Shown here: one piece after another, positions 1 to 5,910 of the stretch
Layout of the letters: each line of letters opens with the position of its first letter
How positions within the stretch are numbered: the stretch's first letter is position 1
NCBI GenBank assembly: GCA_017984655.1
Contig: JAGNZB010000053.1
Location: 1 to 8,074, forward strand
Origin: Candidatus Altimarinota bacterium
Lineage (GTDB): Bacteria; Patescibacteriota; Gracilibacteria; RBG-16-42-10
Reading direction: 5' to 3'
Length of the DNA stretch: 8,074 bases
Position numbers and translations under genes: made by a program
The notes under the pieces: model-generated
What the model was told of the DNA's origin: nothing
Databases searched by the model: none
What the model saw: the letters and a program-made list of their open reading frames with translations, nothing else

Positions 1-450
1 GGGATGGCAATTGTAGTAGAAGCAGCAAATAAGGCGGGTGTGAAACTGAAGGTTGCTGGTAGTGGACCGGAAATGAAGAAGCTCAAAGAGTTGGCTGGTC
101 CGACAGTAGAGATTCTTGGTTTTATTTCTGATCAAGAAAAAGTGAACCTAATGCAACGCTGTCGCGCTTTTGTGTTTGCTGCAGAAGAAGACTTTGGTAT
201 CGTCCCTGTGGAAGCGATGGCCTGTGGATCTCCGGTGATTGCTTATGCCAAAGGGGGAGTGGCTGAGAGCGTCAATGCTGACTGTGGTGTCTTGGTTGCT
301 GATCAAACTAGTGATGCTTTCGCTCATTGTATCCAAGCTTTTGAGTCTCTAGCGTTTGATCATAAAAAGATTCGTGAGCGCGCAGAAGAATTTAGTGCTG
401 AGAGATTTGTGAAAGAAATCAAAGCTTTTGTAGAAAAAACAACAATTTAA
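1..450 (+). CDS. Glycosyltransferase family 4 (GT-B), C-terminal fragment
   Basis: This is the C-terminal half of a retaining GT-B glycosyltransferase that transfers a sugar from a nucleotide-sugar donor, probably during cell-surface polysaccharide or glycolipid synthesis. The frame is open at base 1 (a Gly codon precedes the first ATG), so the gene starts upstream and the ATG at 4 is internal. Counting from that ATG, residues 13-23 carry the beta-strand and SGPE turn usual at the start of the nucleotide-binding domain. Residues 61-84 hold the GT4 signature EEDFGIVPVEAMACG with the E-x7-E pair at E62 and E70, followed by PVIAYAKGG. A typical C-terminal helix with ERF follows before the TAA at 448. 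The WbaZ/mannosyltransferase-like subgroup is the closest impression, but acceptor and sugar cannot be told. No terminator is evident; composite repeat copy A begins within a few bases of the stop. Confidence 0.9.
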   Translation, partial: GMAIVVEAANKAGVKLKVAGSGPEMKKLKELAGPTVEILGFISDQEKVNLMQRCRAFVFAAEEDFGIVPVEAMACGSPVIAYAKGGVAESVNADCGVLVADQTSDAFAHCIQAFESLAFDHKKIRERAEEFSAERFVKEIKAFVEKTTI

Positions 451-454
451 TTAG

Positions 455-771
455 GGATTGATAATTAGGAATTAGAAATTGGGCTCCATGGTGATTCGAA
501 GATTGGGACTACCTGCCGAGATACTCGGCAGGGTCCTTCGGCTTCGCTCAGGAGGCGGGAAGGGGGGCAGGATCCTTCGCATTTTGCTCAAGATGACGGA
601 AAGAATGGAGGATAAGAATAAGGAATAAGGGAGGGACCATAAAAGTGAAGGTGAAGGTAAACGTGAATGGAAAAAACTGAGACTGTGTAGCCCCAATTCC
701 TAATTCCTCATTCCTAATTAAAACGGTCCTCTTCCCTAATTTGTAATTTATAATTTGTAATTTGTAATTTT
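455..771 (+). repeat. Composite inverted-repeat element, copy A
   Basis: Non-coding stretch with modules shared with 5440-5734 (opposite strand) and 7949-8074. In order: an AT-rich AATTAGG-type array at 463-480; a perfect 8-bp hairpin CTGCCGAG/CTCGGCAG at 513-531 with loop ATA; GGTCCTTCGGCTTCGCTCAG from 532; a second, diverged GGATCCTTCG...CAAGATGACGG block (571-600); a purine-rich block at 621-673; the array CCCCAATTCCTAATTCCTCA and onward (691-720); and an AATTTGT heptamer array at 738-771. The 463-485 and 689-712 arrays are near-perfect inverted repeats of each other. The heptamer array runs directly into the stop codon of the hemerythrin gene (772-774). The GGTCCTTCG...GCTCAGGATGAC module resembles an intergenic repeat seen in many bacteria; the composite arrangement is what I see here. 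Confidence 0.8.
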
Positions 772-1266
772 TTACTCTCTTCCCACCACCGATCTATACA
801 GTCTTTCTAAGATATTATATTCATTTTGATCCTCATAACGTTGTTTCATTTCTTTGATTTGGTCAGTGAGTGCTTGAATTTGGTCTTTGTTGAGTTTGTC
901 TTCTGTCTTTGGGAATAGTTCTTTTTCCTCTTCTTTGATGTGGTGCGCGATATTTTCTTCAAGAGTAATTAGTTTCGCCATCCATTCTTCTGTGTCTTTA
1001 TCCATAGTAGCTAGTTCTTTGAGTAGTACTTTGGCGATGTGATGTTCTTCGTATGCTTCCAATGCCAGCTTGTGTGTCTGTGAAAAATCTTTGCAAATCG
1101 GGTAGAGGATATCTTCCTCGACCTTGGTGTGGACATCAAGCTCGAACTTAATTTGATCAAACAAATCCGCGCGGGTTTTGCGGCCATGTGAGGTTGTCGA
1201 TTTGATTTCTTTAAACAATGCGGCAACTTTCTTGTGGTCTTGTTTGAGAATAGTAAATACAGTCAT
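772..1266 (-). CDS. Hemerythrin HHE cation-binding domain protein
   Basis: A 164-aa cytosolic four-helix-bundle protein of the HHE hemerythrin-like family, which bind a non-haem di-iron centre and serve in oxygen or nitric-oxide sensing, iron handling or repair of oxidised iron centres. Likely ligands are visible: H11 in QDHKK, H46-x3-E50 in HTKVEEDILYP, E74-H75-H76 in the third helix, and the HHIKEEEKELFP motif at 108-119. The last 30 residues form a charged helix. It is the last gene of a probable minus-strand run, 32 bases behind the general-stress protein gene. Its start lacks both a Shine-Dalgarno and the TTAAC motif found before its neighbours (TTTATC is at a similar place), which fits translation within a polycistronic message. 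The stop abuts repeat copy A. Family call is firm; specific role is not. Confidence 0.9.
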   Translation of the reverse strand: MTVFTILKQDHKKVAALFKEIKSTTSHGRKTRADLFDQIKFELDVHTKVEEDILYPICKDFSQTHKLALEAYEEHHIAKVLLKELATMDKDTEEWMAKLITLEENIAHHIKEEEKELFPKTEDKLNKDQIQALTDQIKEMKQRYEDQNEYNILERLYRSVVGRE

Positions 1267-1298
1267 AGCGGGAGAGATAAATGAAAGTATGTTTTTGG

Positions 1299-1874
1299 CT
1301 AGATGTGAGATGTACTAGTCTTTCTGGCTGTATTGCTGACTATTCTGATGTCTTTGACATGGTTGTCTTCGAGGATGTCTTTGATCTCATCTTCTTCGAT
1401 AACCATGTTGGGAATAGCGAGCAGAATTGCTCCTGACTTGATCCGTTCTTCATAATGACGAGCGTCTTCATCGGGTAAGCCTAATCCTACCAAGGCACCA
1501 AGCAGTCCTCCAGCAACGGCACCCGTAAGAGCTCCAGCTACTGTGCTTGCCGCAGCTCCGGTGAGACCGAGAGCTGTTGCCAGTGGTCCTGCAATAAGTA
1601 ATGCTCCAATGCCTGGAAAAGTAATTGCACCGATGCCAATCAAGAGACCAGCGATGCCGCCGAGCACGGTACCGGTAGCTAATCCACTACTGGCACTGTC
1701 TGCAACCTGGGCTCCTGTCGTGGGTGTGGTTAGGCGCGTATGTTCATCTTCTTTCATGATGATCGAGAGGTCTTGCGCTGCGTATCCATTTGCTTGTAAT
1801 TCTGCGATTGCAGACTCAGCATCGGCACGAGTGTCGAAGAGAGCGAGAATCATATTTTCGGTAGTGGTATTCAT
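1299..1874 (-). CDS. General stress protein (YflT/DUF1269-like) with glycine-rich membrane region
   Basis: A 191-aa protein. Residues 8-45 form an N-terminal ferredoxin-like half-domain (MILALFDTRADAESAIAEL, then a Gly-Tyr turn and DLSIIM), as in the general-stress 17M/YflT family. Residues 64-133 are a long Gly/Ala/Leu-rich, probably membrane-inserting, glycine-zipper segment. Residues 134-180 return to a soluble half-domain (LPDEDARHYEERIKSGAILL onward). This arrangement is common in proteins annotated as general stress or low-temperature-induced proteins; the biochemical role is unknown. I chose the ATG at 1874 because a TTAAC lies 10 bases upstream (1889-1885), as before other genes here. 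An in-frame ATG at 1910 would add 12 residues and has a weak AAGGGG 6 bases upstream, so that start remains possible. It lies 56 bases after the YvlD-like gene and 32 before the hemerythrin gene, probably co-transcribed. Confidence 0.85.
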   Translation of the reverse strand: MNTTTENMILALFDTRADAESAIAELQANGYAAQDLSIIMKEDEHTRLTTPTTGAQVADSASSGLATGTVLGGIAGLLIGIGAITFPGIGALLIAGPLATALGLTGAAASTVAGALTGAVAGGLLGALVGLGLPDEDARHYEERIKSGAILLAIPNMVIEEDEIKDILEDNHVKDIRIVSNTARKTSTSHI

Positions 1875-1884
1875 AAGTGGTGAA

Positions 1885-1889
1885 GTTAA
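1885..1889 (-). promoter_or_regulatory. TTAAC start-proximal motif of the stress-protein gene
   Basis: TTAAC lies 10 bases before the ATG at 1874. The same motif at 7-10 bases precedes seven other starts in this window, and no Shine-Dalgarno is present. It is used here to prefer this start over the upstream ATG at 1910. Its function is inferred only from recurrence. Confidence 0.35.
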
Positions 1890-1930
1890 GAAATACTGGT
1901 ACCAGTCCATGATTTGCCCCTTAGTTGGGA

Positions 1931-2263
1931 TTAGACAATGTTGGCAAAGAGTGAGCTAATCAGAGAAACTACGACAGCAAAAATCAGTGCTGCCAAGAAG
2001 CCATCGACTTTGAATCCCGGTACAATTTGAGCAGCGATCAAAATAATGATCGCGTTGATTACTAGGGTGAATAATCCTAGTGTGAGGATATTGACTGGCA
2101 AAGTTAGTAAGACTAAGAGTGGTTTGACTATCGCATTGAGAATTCCGAGTACTATTGCTGTGATCAGGGCGGCGCCAAAGTTGCCCACTTGTACACCTGG
2201 AATGACGTAGGCAGAGATGATAATAACGACGGCGCTAATCAACCAGTTTAGTAGTAAAGACAT
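1931..2263 (-). CDS. YvlD / phage-holin-4-superfamily membrane protein
   Basis: A 110-aa, almost wholly hydrophobic inner-membrane protein of the family annotated as 'phage holin family protein' (Phage_holin_4_2, like Bacillus YvlD). Segments: about 3-21, then PGVQVGNFG, 31-45, the family-typical stretch at 43-71 (NAIVKPLLVLLTLPVNILTL followed by a second Asn-Ala), PGFKVDGF at 82-89, and a final segment at 90-108. The repeated P-G-x-x-V-x-x-F pair is characteristic. Despite the name these are chromosomal envelope proteins, often in stress operons, and nothing phage-like surrounds it. TTAAAC lies 7 bases before the ATG. It sits 46 bases after the Lmo0937-type gene and 56 before the stress-protein gene, likely in the same transcript. 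Its molecular role is not established. Confidence 0.88.
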   Translation of the reverse strand: MSLLLNWLISAVVIIISAYVIPGVQVGNFGAALITAIVLGILNAIVKPLLVLLTLPVNILTLGLFTLVINAIIILIAAQIVPGFKVDGFLAALIFAVVVSLISSLFANIV

Positions 2264-2309
2264 AGAGATAGTTTAATGGGAATATTAGGGATCGCAGATA
2301 AATAGGGGG

Positions 2310-2459
2310 TTAGCCTACTTTGATACCCAAGAGACGGAGAATTAATACTATGACTGCGATAACCAAGAGGAGATGGATCAGTCCACCGCCAAAATTAAAT
2401 GCTGTACCACCAAGCCAAGAAATGACTAGGATAATGATGATGATATCGAGGATACTCAT
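2310..2459 (-). CDS. Lmo0937-family small membrane protein (49 aa)
   Basis: A small gene encoding MSILDIIIIILVISWLGGTA and then FNFGGGLIHLLLVIAVIVLI, ending LRLLGIKVG. It matches the short Lmo0937/DUF5670 pattern: a first hydrophobic helix, a W-L-G-G hinge, the diagnostic GGGLIHLLLVIA motif, a second helix and a short basic tail. The length (49 aa) is normal for the family. These peptides are predicted inner-membrane proteins of unknown function, commonly found with YtxH, BON or general-stress genes. The start is supported by TTAAC at 2473-2469, 9 bases before the ATG. A hairpin terminator lies 43 bases upstream at its YtxH side, so this gene may start a separate transcript or receive read-through. 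It is 46 bases ahead of the YvlD-like gene, probably its operon partner. Confidence 0.88.
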   Translation of the reverse strand: MSILDIIIIILVISWLGGTAFNFGGGLIHLLLVIAVIVLILRLLGIKVG

Positions 2460-2502
2460 AGAAGCAGGGTTAAGGAAAAGTAATGTTGAGTAGAAATAAT
2501 GT

Positions 2503-2532
2503 AAAAAGACACTCAGTGTGGGAGTGTCTTTT
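2503..2532 (-). terminator. Intrinsic terminator after the YtxH gene, possibly bidirectional
   Basis: A perfect 11-bp inverted repeat: AAAAGACACTC at 2504-2514 and GAGTGTCTTTT at 2522-2532, with loop 2515-2521. On the minus strand the stem ends in a run of five T about six bases after the YtxH stop codon. On the plus strand the T-run continues as TTTTGGTTTTT, so it could also stop transcription from the other side. It separates the YtxH gene from the Lmo0937-type gene. Confidence 0.8.
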
Positions 2533-2537
2533 GGTTT

Positions 2538-2984
2538 TTAGCTTAATTCAGCTTTGATATCCTTCCATTCAGCCTTGATTCGGTCTGTTAGTGCTGACAC
2601 TTTGTCTGCTGTCCATTCCTTCTTAGCAGCAAAGTCGTTGACGGTATCATCGACGATTTGTTCGAATCGTTTTTGGGTGAGTTGTTTCTTGTCTTTGATT
2701 TCGTCCATAGCAGCGAGAATGTGGCCTCGGATATCGACGTATGTTTTCTCTAGTTCATCACTGACTGTGCCAAATACTGATTGGATTGTTTCAGTAATGT
2801 GCTCTTTGCTTTGCTTGAAGCTTTTGGCTAGACGTTGTGCTTCTTTGGCAATGTCAGCACGAGTTTCCTCACCTGACTTTGGTGCAAATGCAAGCCCAAG
2901 TGCAGCACCAATTGCTGCTGCAACTGCAAATCCGAGAGCTCCCATAGCAGCATTGCCGCCGTTGTGCTTTTGTAAGTTTGTCAT
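2538..2984 (-). CDS. YtxH-domain protein (gas-vesicle/GvpP-like annotation)
   Basis: A 148-aa protein with one N-terminal Gly/Ala-rich membrane segment (about residues 14-33, GALGFAVAAAIGAALGLAFA), immediately followed by the YtxH hallmark APKSGEETRADI (34-45). A long charged, helical, probably coiled-coil tail (46-148) follows and is rich in Lys, Glu and Asp. The topology suggests a membrane-anchored cytoplasmic helix. The family is general-stress-associated (Bacillus YtxH is SigB/SigH-linked); no enzymatic role is known. An in-frame TTG at 3005 is seven codons upstream, but the ATG at 2984 is preferred: it has TTAAC 10 bases upstream (2999-2995) and places the membrane segment normally. A strong terminator follows the stop. 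It is the first gene of the minus-strand stress cluster, divergent from the FAD/Rieske gene. Confidence 0.88.
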   Translation of the reverse strand: MTNLQKHNGGNAAMGALGFAVAAAIGAALGLAFAPKSGEETRADIAKEAQRLAKSFKQSKEHITETIQSVFGTVSDELEKTYVDIRGHILAAMDEIKDKKQLTQKRFEQIVDDTVNDFAAKKEWTADKVSALTDRIKAEWKDIKAELS

Positions 2985-3130
2985 ATATGTCGTAGTTAAG
3001 GTCAATTTTTAGGCTAGACCTATTTTTTGTAGTTTTCAATTCCAGAGCTGGTTTTAAAGTTGTCCCTGTTTTCGTTTTGTTTTATAAGGTGTTTTCTGAA
3101 TTGTTTTTCTAGCTTGTATCTGTTGTTTAA

Positions 3131-3158
3131 GAAATACAAACTGGAAAATAACTGTCAA
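3131..3158 (-). promoter_or_regulatory. Candidate sigma-70-type promoter for the YtxH gene
   Basis: On the minus strand a perfect TTGACA (3158-3153) is followed after 16 bases by TATTTC (3136-3131). This would start transcription near 3124 and give a leader of about 140 bases before the ATG at 2984. The -35 box is preceded by ATT, as in the candidate promoter at 6207-6235. The -10 is a poor match, so the call is tentative. Confidence 0.3.
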
Positions 3159-3249
3159 ATTCCTACCTATGTATACATGGCCTGGAGTAACTGGTTTTGA
3201 GCTAAAAAGTGAGAAATGAGCTTATTGGTTTTTGGTGCTGTACTAAGAT

Positions 3250-3266
3250 CCCCCCAAGAAAGGGGG
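3250..3266 (+). terminator. Short GC hairpin upstream of the FAD/Rieske gene
   Basis: CCCCC, loop AAGAAA or similar, GGGGG, then TTGCTTTCTTTCT. The 5-bp stem with a T-rich but interrupted tail could be a weak terminator or attenuator in the leader of the plus-strand gene at 3333. The sequence alone does not decide. Confidence 0.3.
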
Positions 3267-3318
3267 TTGCTTTCTTTCTCAATTTTGGTGTAAGAAGACA
3301 TGGTTCAAGGTGGTTTTT

Positions 3319-3323
3319 TTAAT
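3319..3323 (+). promoter_or_regulatory. TTAAT start-proximal motif deciding the FAD/Rieske start
   Basis: TTAAT lies 9 bases before the ATG at 3333, matching the motif position seen before the minus-strand genes. It supports this ATG over the in-frame ATG at 3300, which has no such motif and would add 11 residues not expected in the family. Confidence 0.35.
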
Positions 3324-3332
3324 TGTCATTTT

Positions 3333-4844
3333 ATGAAAACTACTGTCCCTTCGCTCTGGTATGTGGGGCAAGAAATGCCACATATGGCTGAGCTTGCCAA
3401 GAATCTCACTGTAGATGTTTGTGTTATTGGTGCCGGTATTAGCGGGCTCACCACTGCTTATTTTTTGTTACAAGAAGGGAAATCTGTTCTGGTTGTTGAT
3501 AAGAATCAGATTGGTAGCGGGGAGACTGGTCAGACTTCAGCTCATCTCTCCAATGCTTTAGATGAGCACTATAGTCAGTTGGAAATCCTTTTTGGAAAAT
3601 CTGGCGCTAGGTTGGCTGCTGAGAGTCATACCACGGCCATTTCGATGATTGAATCAATCGTCCACAAAGAAAAAATTGACTGTCAATTTGAAAGAATCCC
3701 GGGCTATTTGTTTCATGACAAAGTGAATAAGCCTGATCTCAATAATGAACTTGCTGCTGCTTATCGTGCCGGTTTGGAAAATGTGAGATTGGTACAGCGT
3801 GCACCGCTACCAAAAATGAGTGAGCGATCTGTTTTGGTTTTTCCTGATCAAGCTCAATTCCAACCTTTGCACTATCTTGTTGGCTTGGCTCACGCGGTGA
3901 AGCTGATGGGAGGGGAGATTTATGGGGATACTACAGTGACAGAGCTGATAGAGAAAAATGATAGTGTGGAGGTGACTACGTTGGGGGGGCATAAGATTCA
4001 ATGTCAGTCTGTGGTTGTAGCCACGAATAGCCCATTCAATGACCGGGTGAAGATCCACACCAAGCAAGCTGCTTACCGGTCTTATGTTATTGGCATACCA
4101 GTTCCCAAAAATAGTGTGGAGAAGGCTCTTTATTGGGATACTGAAGATCCATATCATTATGTGCGAGTCGCTTCTGCTGCTAGTGGGGAAGAAGATTTCT
4201 TGATCGTTGGTGGTGAAGATCATAAGACTGGACAAGATCATGCTCAAAATGAGCACTACGAGAATTTGTATGCTTGGGCAAAGCAGTACTTTGAGGTTAC
4301 TAAACCAGCGATGTTCCAGTGGTCAGGTCAGGTCATGGAGCCAATCGATGGTCTAGCTTATATTGGTCTCAATCCGGGAGATAAGCGTACATTTGTGGTG
4401 ACCGGAGATTCTGGTCATGGTCTGACACATGGAACTATCGCTGGTCGACTACTGACTGACTTGATTTGTGGTCGAGAAAACTCTTGGACAGCACTCTATA
4501 GTCCTGCTCGGAAAAACATCAAAGCTGCCGGTACATTCTTTACCGAAGGAATGAATACAGCCCTGCAATATACGCACTTGCTTAGACCTGAAGCAGCTGT
4601 TGATGAAGCTCAATTGGCACTTGAACAGGGGGCTGTGGTCAATGTTGGGATGAAGAAAGTAGCTATTTATCGCGATAGTGATGGACAGCTACTGAAGCAC
4701 TCAGCTATTTGTCCTCATCTTGGCTGTGTGGTGCAGTGGAACAATACTGAGAAAAGTTTTGATTGTCCTTGTCACGGCTCGCGGTTTGATTGTCATGGTA
4801 AGGTGCTCAATGGGCCAGCTACTACTGATCTTCCTAGTATATGA
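3333..4844 (+). CDS. FAD-dependent oxidoreductase with C-terminal Rieske [2Fe-2S] domain (YhfW-like)
   Basis: A 503-aa two-domain redox enzyme. Residues 27-57 form the FAD-binding Rossmann unit: VDVCVIGAGISGL with GxGxxG, ending VVDKN. The conserved GETGQTSAHLSNALDEHY follows at 63-80. The DAO/glycine-oxidase-like substrate domain occupies the middle, and VVTGDSGHGLTHGTIAG near 365-385 closes the FAD site. The C-terminal Rieske domain has both cluster motifs: CPHLGC at 460-465 (ligands C460, H462) and CPCHGS at 478-483 (C478, H481), with C465 and C480 as the usual disulfide pair. Length and layout match Bacillus YhfW-type proteins, whose substrate is unknown; electrons presumably pass between flavin and cluster in the cytosol. 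The ATG at 3333 is chosen by family length and an upstream TTAAT. Its stop overlaps the mscL start (ATGA), implying coupled translation. Confidence 0.93.
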   Translation: MKTTVPSLWYVGQEMPHMAELAKNLTVDVCVIGAGISGLTTAYFLLQEGKSVLVVDKNQIGSGETGQTSAHLSNALDEHYSQLEILFGKSGARLAAESHTTAISMIESIVHKEKIDCQFERIPGYLFHDKVNKPDLNNELAAAYRAGLENVRLVQRAPLPKMSERSVLVFPDQAQFQPLHYLVGLAHAVKLMGGEIYGDTTVTELIEKNDSVEVTTLGGHKIQCQSVVVATNSPFNDRVKIHTKQAAYRSYVIGIPVPKNSVEKALYWDTEDPYHYVRVASAASGEEDFLIVGGEDHKTGQDHAQNEHYENLYAWAKQYFEVTKPAMFQWSGQVMEPIDGLAYIGLNPGDKRTFVVTGDSGHGLTHGTIAGRLLTDLICGRENSWTALYSPARKNIKAAGTFFTEGMNTALQYTHLLRPEAAVDEAQLALEQGAVVNVGMKKVAIYRDSDGQLLKHSAICPHLGCVVQWNNTEKSFDCPCHGSRFDCHGKVLNGPATTDLPSI

Positions 4845-5254
4845 AAAAGATTATTGATGAATTTAAAAAGTTCGCACTCAAAGGGAATGTTATTGATCTC
4901 GCTATCGGTATCATGATTGGTTCTGCTTTTAATCAGATTGTGACCTCTATCGTCAATGATATTGTTTCACCAGTACTGGCTGCAGTGATTGGTGGTTTGA
5001 AGTTTGATGATTATCGAGTCATTCTCGAACCAGCAATAGTTGATGATGCTGGCAAGATTCTTCAAGAAGCTGTGGCTATTAACTATGGTACTTTTTTCCA
5101 GGTTTTACTGAATTTTTTGTTAGTCGCTGTGATTTTGTTCGTGGCTGTGAAAGTTATTAATCGCGCGCGTGCCAAGAAGCCTGAACCAAAGACTACCACT
5201 CCTGCTGAGCTTGTATTGCTAACAGAGATTCGTGACTTGTTGAAACGAAAATAA
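4841..5254 (+). CDS. mscL: Large-conductance mechanosensitive channel MscL
   Basis: A 137-aa pore-forming protein that opens under membrane tension to release solutes during hypo-osmotic shock; the family is homopentameric. The N-terminal amphipathic helix (FKKFALKGN, 8-16) runs into TM1 with the signature GNVIDLAIGIMIGSAFNQIV (15-34). A periplasmic loop (about 45-80) follows, then TM2 (about 82-105, NYGTFFQVLLNFLLVAVILF onward), a basic RARAKK patch and the C-terminal bundle helix LVLLTEIRDLLKRK (125-137). All expected parts are present and the length is typical. Its start overlaps the stop of the FAD/Rieske gene by four bases, with no separate ribosome-binding signal, so expression probably depends on the upstream gene. 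Its stop (TAA, 5252-5254) abuts the stop of the convergent gene at 5255. Confidence 0.97.
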   Translation: MKKIIDEFKKFALKGNVIDLAIGIMIGSAFNQIVTSIVNDIVSPVLAAVIGGLKFDDYRVILEPAIVDDAGKILQEAVAINYGTFFQVLLNFLLVAVILFVAVKVINRARAKKPEPKTTTPAELVLLTEIRDLLKRK

Positions 5255-5425
5255 CTACTCACCAGTTCTGTGATGCGACTGCGCATGATGTTTCATCACC
5301 GTTCGGGCTGCAACTTCTTTTGCTCTGTTACCATACTTGCCTGACCGTTCAGCACTTTTTTTGATATGTTCATACATTCTTTGTTCTTTGGGACCAACAC
5401 CGCGTAAGGGTTTTTTTGTGGGCAT
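5255..5425 (-). CDS. Small basic protein, 'plasmid stabilization'-type (56 aa)
   Basis: A short gene encoding MPTKKPLRGVGPKEQRMYEH, then IKKSAERSGKYGNRAKEVAA, ending RTVMKHHAQSHHRTGE. It is Lys/Arg/His-rich and probably helical. The pattern (Q-x-x-YEHI-K-S, a Gly turn, then RAKEVAARTV and a K/H-rich tail) resembles small proteins annotated as 'plasmid stabilization protein' with an A-x-x-I/V-A-A/W-x-T-V-N-K core, found on chromosomes of many bacteria, often among stress genes. Function is unproven and no partner toxin or antitoxin is seen. The start is supported by CTAAC at 5439-5435, 9 bases upstream. The stop (TAG) abuts the mscL stop, so the two genes converge with no spacer. Repeat copy B begins 14 bases upstream of the ATG and probably contains the promoter. 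Confidence 0.75.
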   Translation of the reverse strand: MPTKKPLRGVGPKEQRMYEHIKKSAERSGKYGNRAKEVAARTVMKHHAQSHHRTGE

Positions 5426-5439
5426 AGAGAAAGGGTTAG

Positions 5440-5734
5440 AATTACAAATTATAAATTACAAATTACAAATTGGGGACGGCTGCTAATTAGTAATGAGGAA
5501 TTAGGAATTATGAATTGGGAGCACTCACATGACACTAAGCACCGTCAGGCTTTCCATTCACCTTTACCTTTCCTTTTACTTTTATGGTCCCTTCCTTATT
5601 CCTCACCCTCATTCTCTCCCCACCGTCATCCTGAGCGGAGTCGAAGGACCTTGCCGAGTATCTCGGTAACTACTGCAAACTAGCAAACACCCTCTCGAGC
5701 CTTGAGCCCCATTTGTAATTTGTAATTTGTAATT
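5440..5734 (-). repeat. Composite inverted-repeat element, copy B (complete, about 295 bp)
   Basis: Non-coding and in opposite orientation to copies A and C. Its ends are heptamer arrays in inverted orientation: ATTACAA-type at 5440-5471 followed by TTGGGG, and CCCC followed by ATTTGTAATTTGTAATTTGT (5707-5734). Inside, read on the minus strand, are the hairpin TTACCGAG/CTCGGCAA (5651-5669), GGTCCTTCGACTCCGCTCAG and GATGACGG (to 5623), the purine-rich block matching 621-673 (5603-5551), and an AATTCCTAATTCCTCATTA array (5518-5483). The terminal inverted arrays bounded by GGGG/CCCC resemble a MITE-like unit without coding capacity. I see no clear target-site duplication. Confidence 0.8.
5448..5453 (-). 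promoter_or_regulatory. Perfect TATAAT in repeat copy B facing the 56-aa gene
   Basis: The variant heptamer in the terminal array gives a consensus -10 box on the minus strand. A start about 7 bases downstream would leave a leader of about 15 bases before the ATG at 5425. There is no -35 match at the right distance (CCCCAA is near there), so it would depend on the AT-rich surroundings. It could also be chance in AT-rich DNA. Confidence 0.3.
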
Positions 5735-5766
5735 GTCTTCGCTTTTCTTTCATACTTTTATCTATC

Positions 5767-5806
5767 AAAAATAGAAGAGGGTAGTTTGTGCTACTCCCTT
5801 CTATTT
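5767..5806 (-). terminator. Long-stem terminator for the Asn/Gln-rich gene
   Basis: A 16-bp stem (5769-5784 with 5791-5806) with one A:C mismatch, one G:T pair and a six-base loop. On the minus strand it is followed by a run of five T (5771-5767), partly overlapping the stem foot; on the plus strand there is no T-run. The polarity therefore points to a minus-strand transcript, and the nearest one is the gene ending at 5919. Confidence 0.65.
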
Positions 5807-5856
5807 CATGTTTGGTACTGAGATTATGACTACGACATACTCAGTACCAAAGCATG
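5807..5856. repeat. Long inverted repeat next to the terminator
   Basis: Perfect 12-bp arms TTTGGTACTGAG (5811-5822) and CTCAGTACCAAA (5840-5851) around a 17-base spacer. CATG on both outer sides (5807-5810, 5853-5856) extends the stem to 16 bp past a single bulged G at 5852. It lies one base past the terminator hairpin. It could be a structured 3' UTR, a small-RNA fold or a protein site. Confidence 0.7.
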
Positions 5857-5873
5857 TTGATCGTTCATTCTGT

Positions 5874-5888
5874 AGTGTAGTCTACACT
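5874..5888. repeat. Compact palindrome AGTGTAG-T-CTACACT
   Basis: Seven-base perfect arms around a single central base, too tight for a stable full hairpin but typical in form of an operator half-site pair. It can also fold as a 6-bp stem with loop GTC. It is the third inverted repeat in a row here. Confidence 0.5.
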
Positions 5889-5910
5889 TCAAAGAAAAGA
5901 GTGCTGGTGG

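Larger units (their letters stand above)
2985..3332. promoter_or_regulatory. Divergent intergenic regulatory region, no gene seen
   Basis: This 348-base gap lies between the divergent YtxH and FAD/Rieske genes. It is T-rich on the plus strand and I find no convincing ORF in it. It contains a minus-strand promoter candidate (3131-3158), a perfect 10-bp palindrome ATGTATACAT at 3169-3178 that could be an operator, and a short GC hairpin at 3250-3266. It must hold promoters for both directions; the plus-strand promoter was not identified. Confidence 0.5.

Noticed and set aside
513..531. Terminator of the glycosyltransferase gene
   Set aside because: The hairpin is followed by GGTCCTTCG, not T-rich sequence, and recurs as part of the repeat in other contexts.
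472..696. Minus-strand 74-aa ORF in repeat copy A
   Set aside because: Consists of repeat modules; Ser/Leu/Pro-rich translation is an artefact and the modules are non-coding in copies B and C.
738..771. CRISPR-like short tandem units
   Set aside because: The units are 7-base heptamers without spacers, and no cas genes are present.
1543..1959. Plus-strand 138-aa ORF
   Set aside because: Antisense to the glycine-rich stress protein; repetitive Ala/Pro composition is a by-product of Gly/Ala codons.
1931..2263. Prophage remnant suggested by the 'phage holin' family name
   Set aside because: The family is chromosomal YvlD-like; no lysis, structural or integrase genes are nearby.
2554..3012. Plus-strand 152-aa ORF
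   Set aside because: Antisense shadow of the YtxH gene; Ser/Ala-rich and without recognisable motifs.
3807..4256. Minus-strand 149-aa ORF inside the FAD/Rieske gene
   Set aside because: Covers the middle of a well-supported gene and shows no family features.
5255..5425. Toxin-antitoxin module
   Set aside because: The 56-aa protein resembles 'plasmid stabilization' entries, but no partner gene lies on its strand and the name is not evidence of a toxin.
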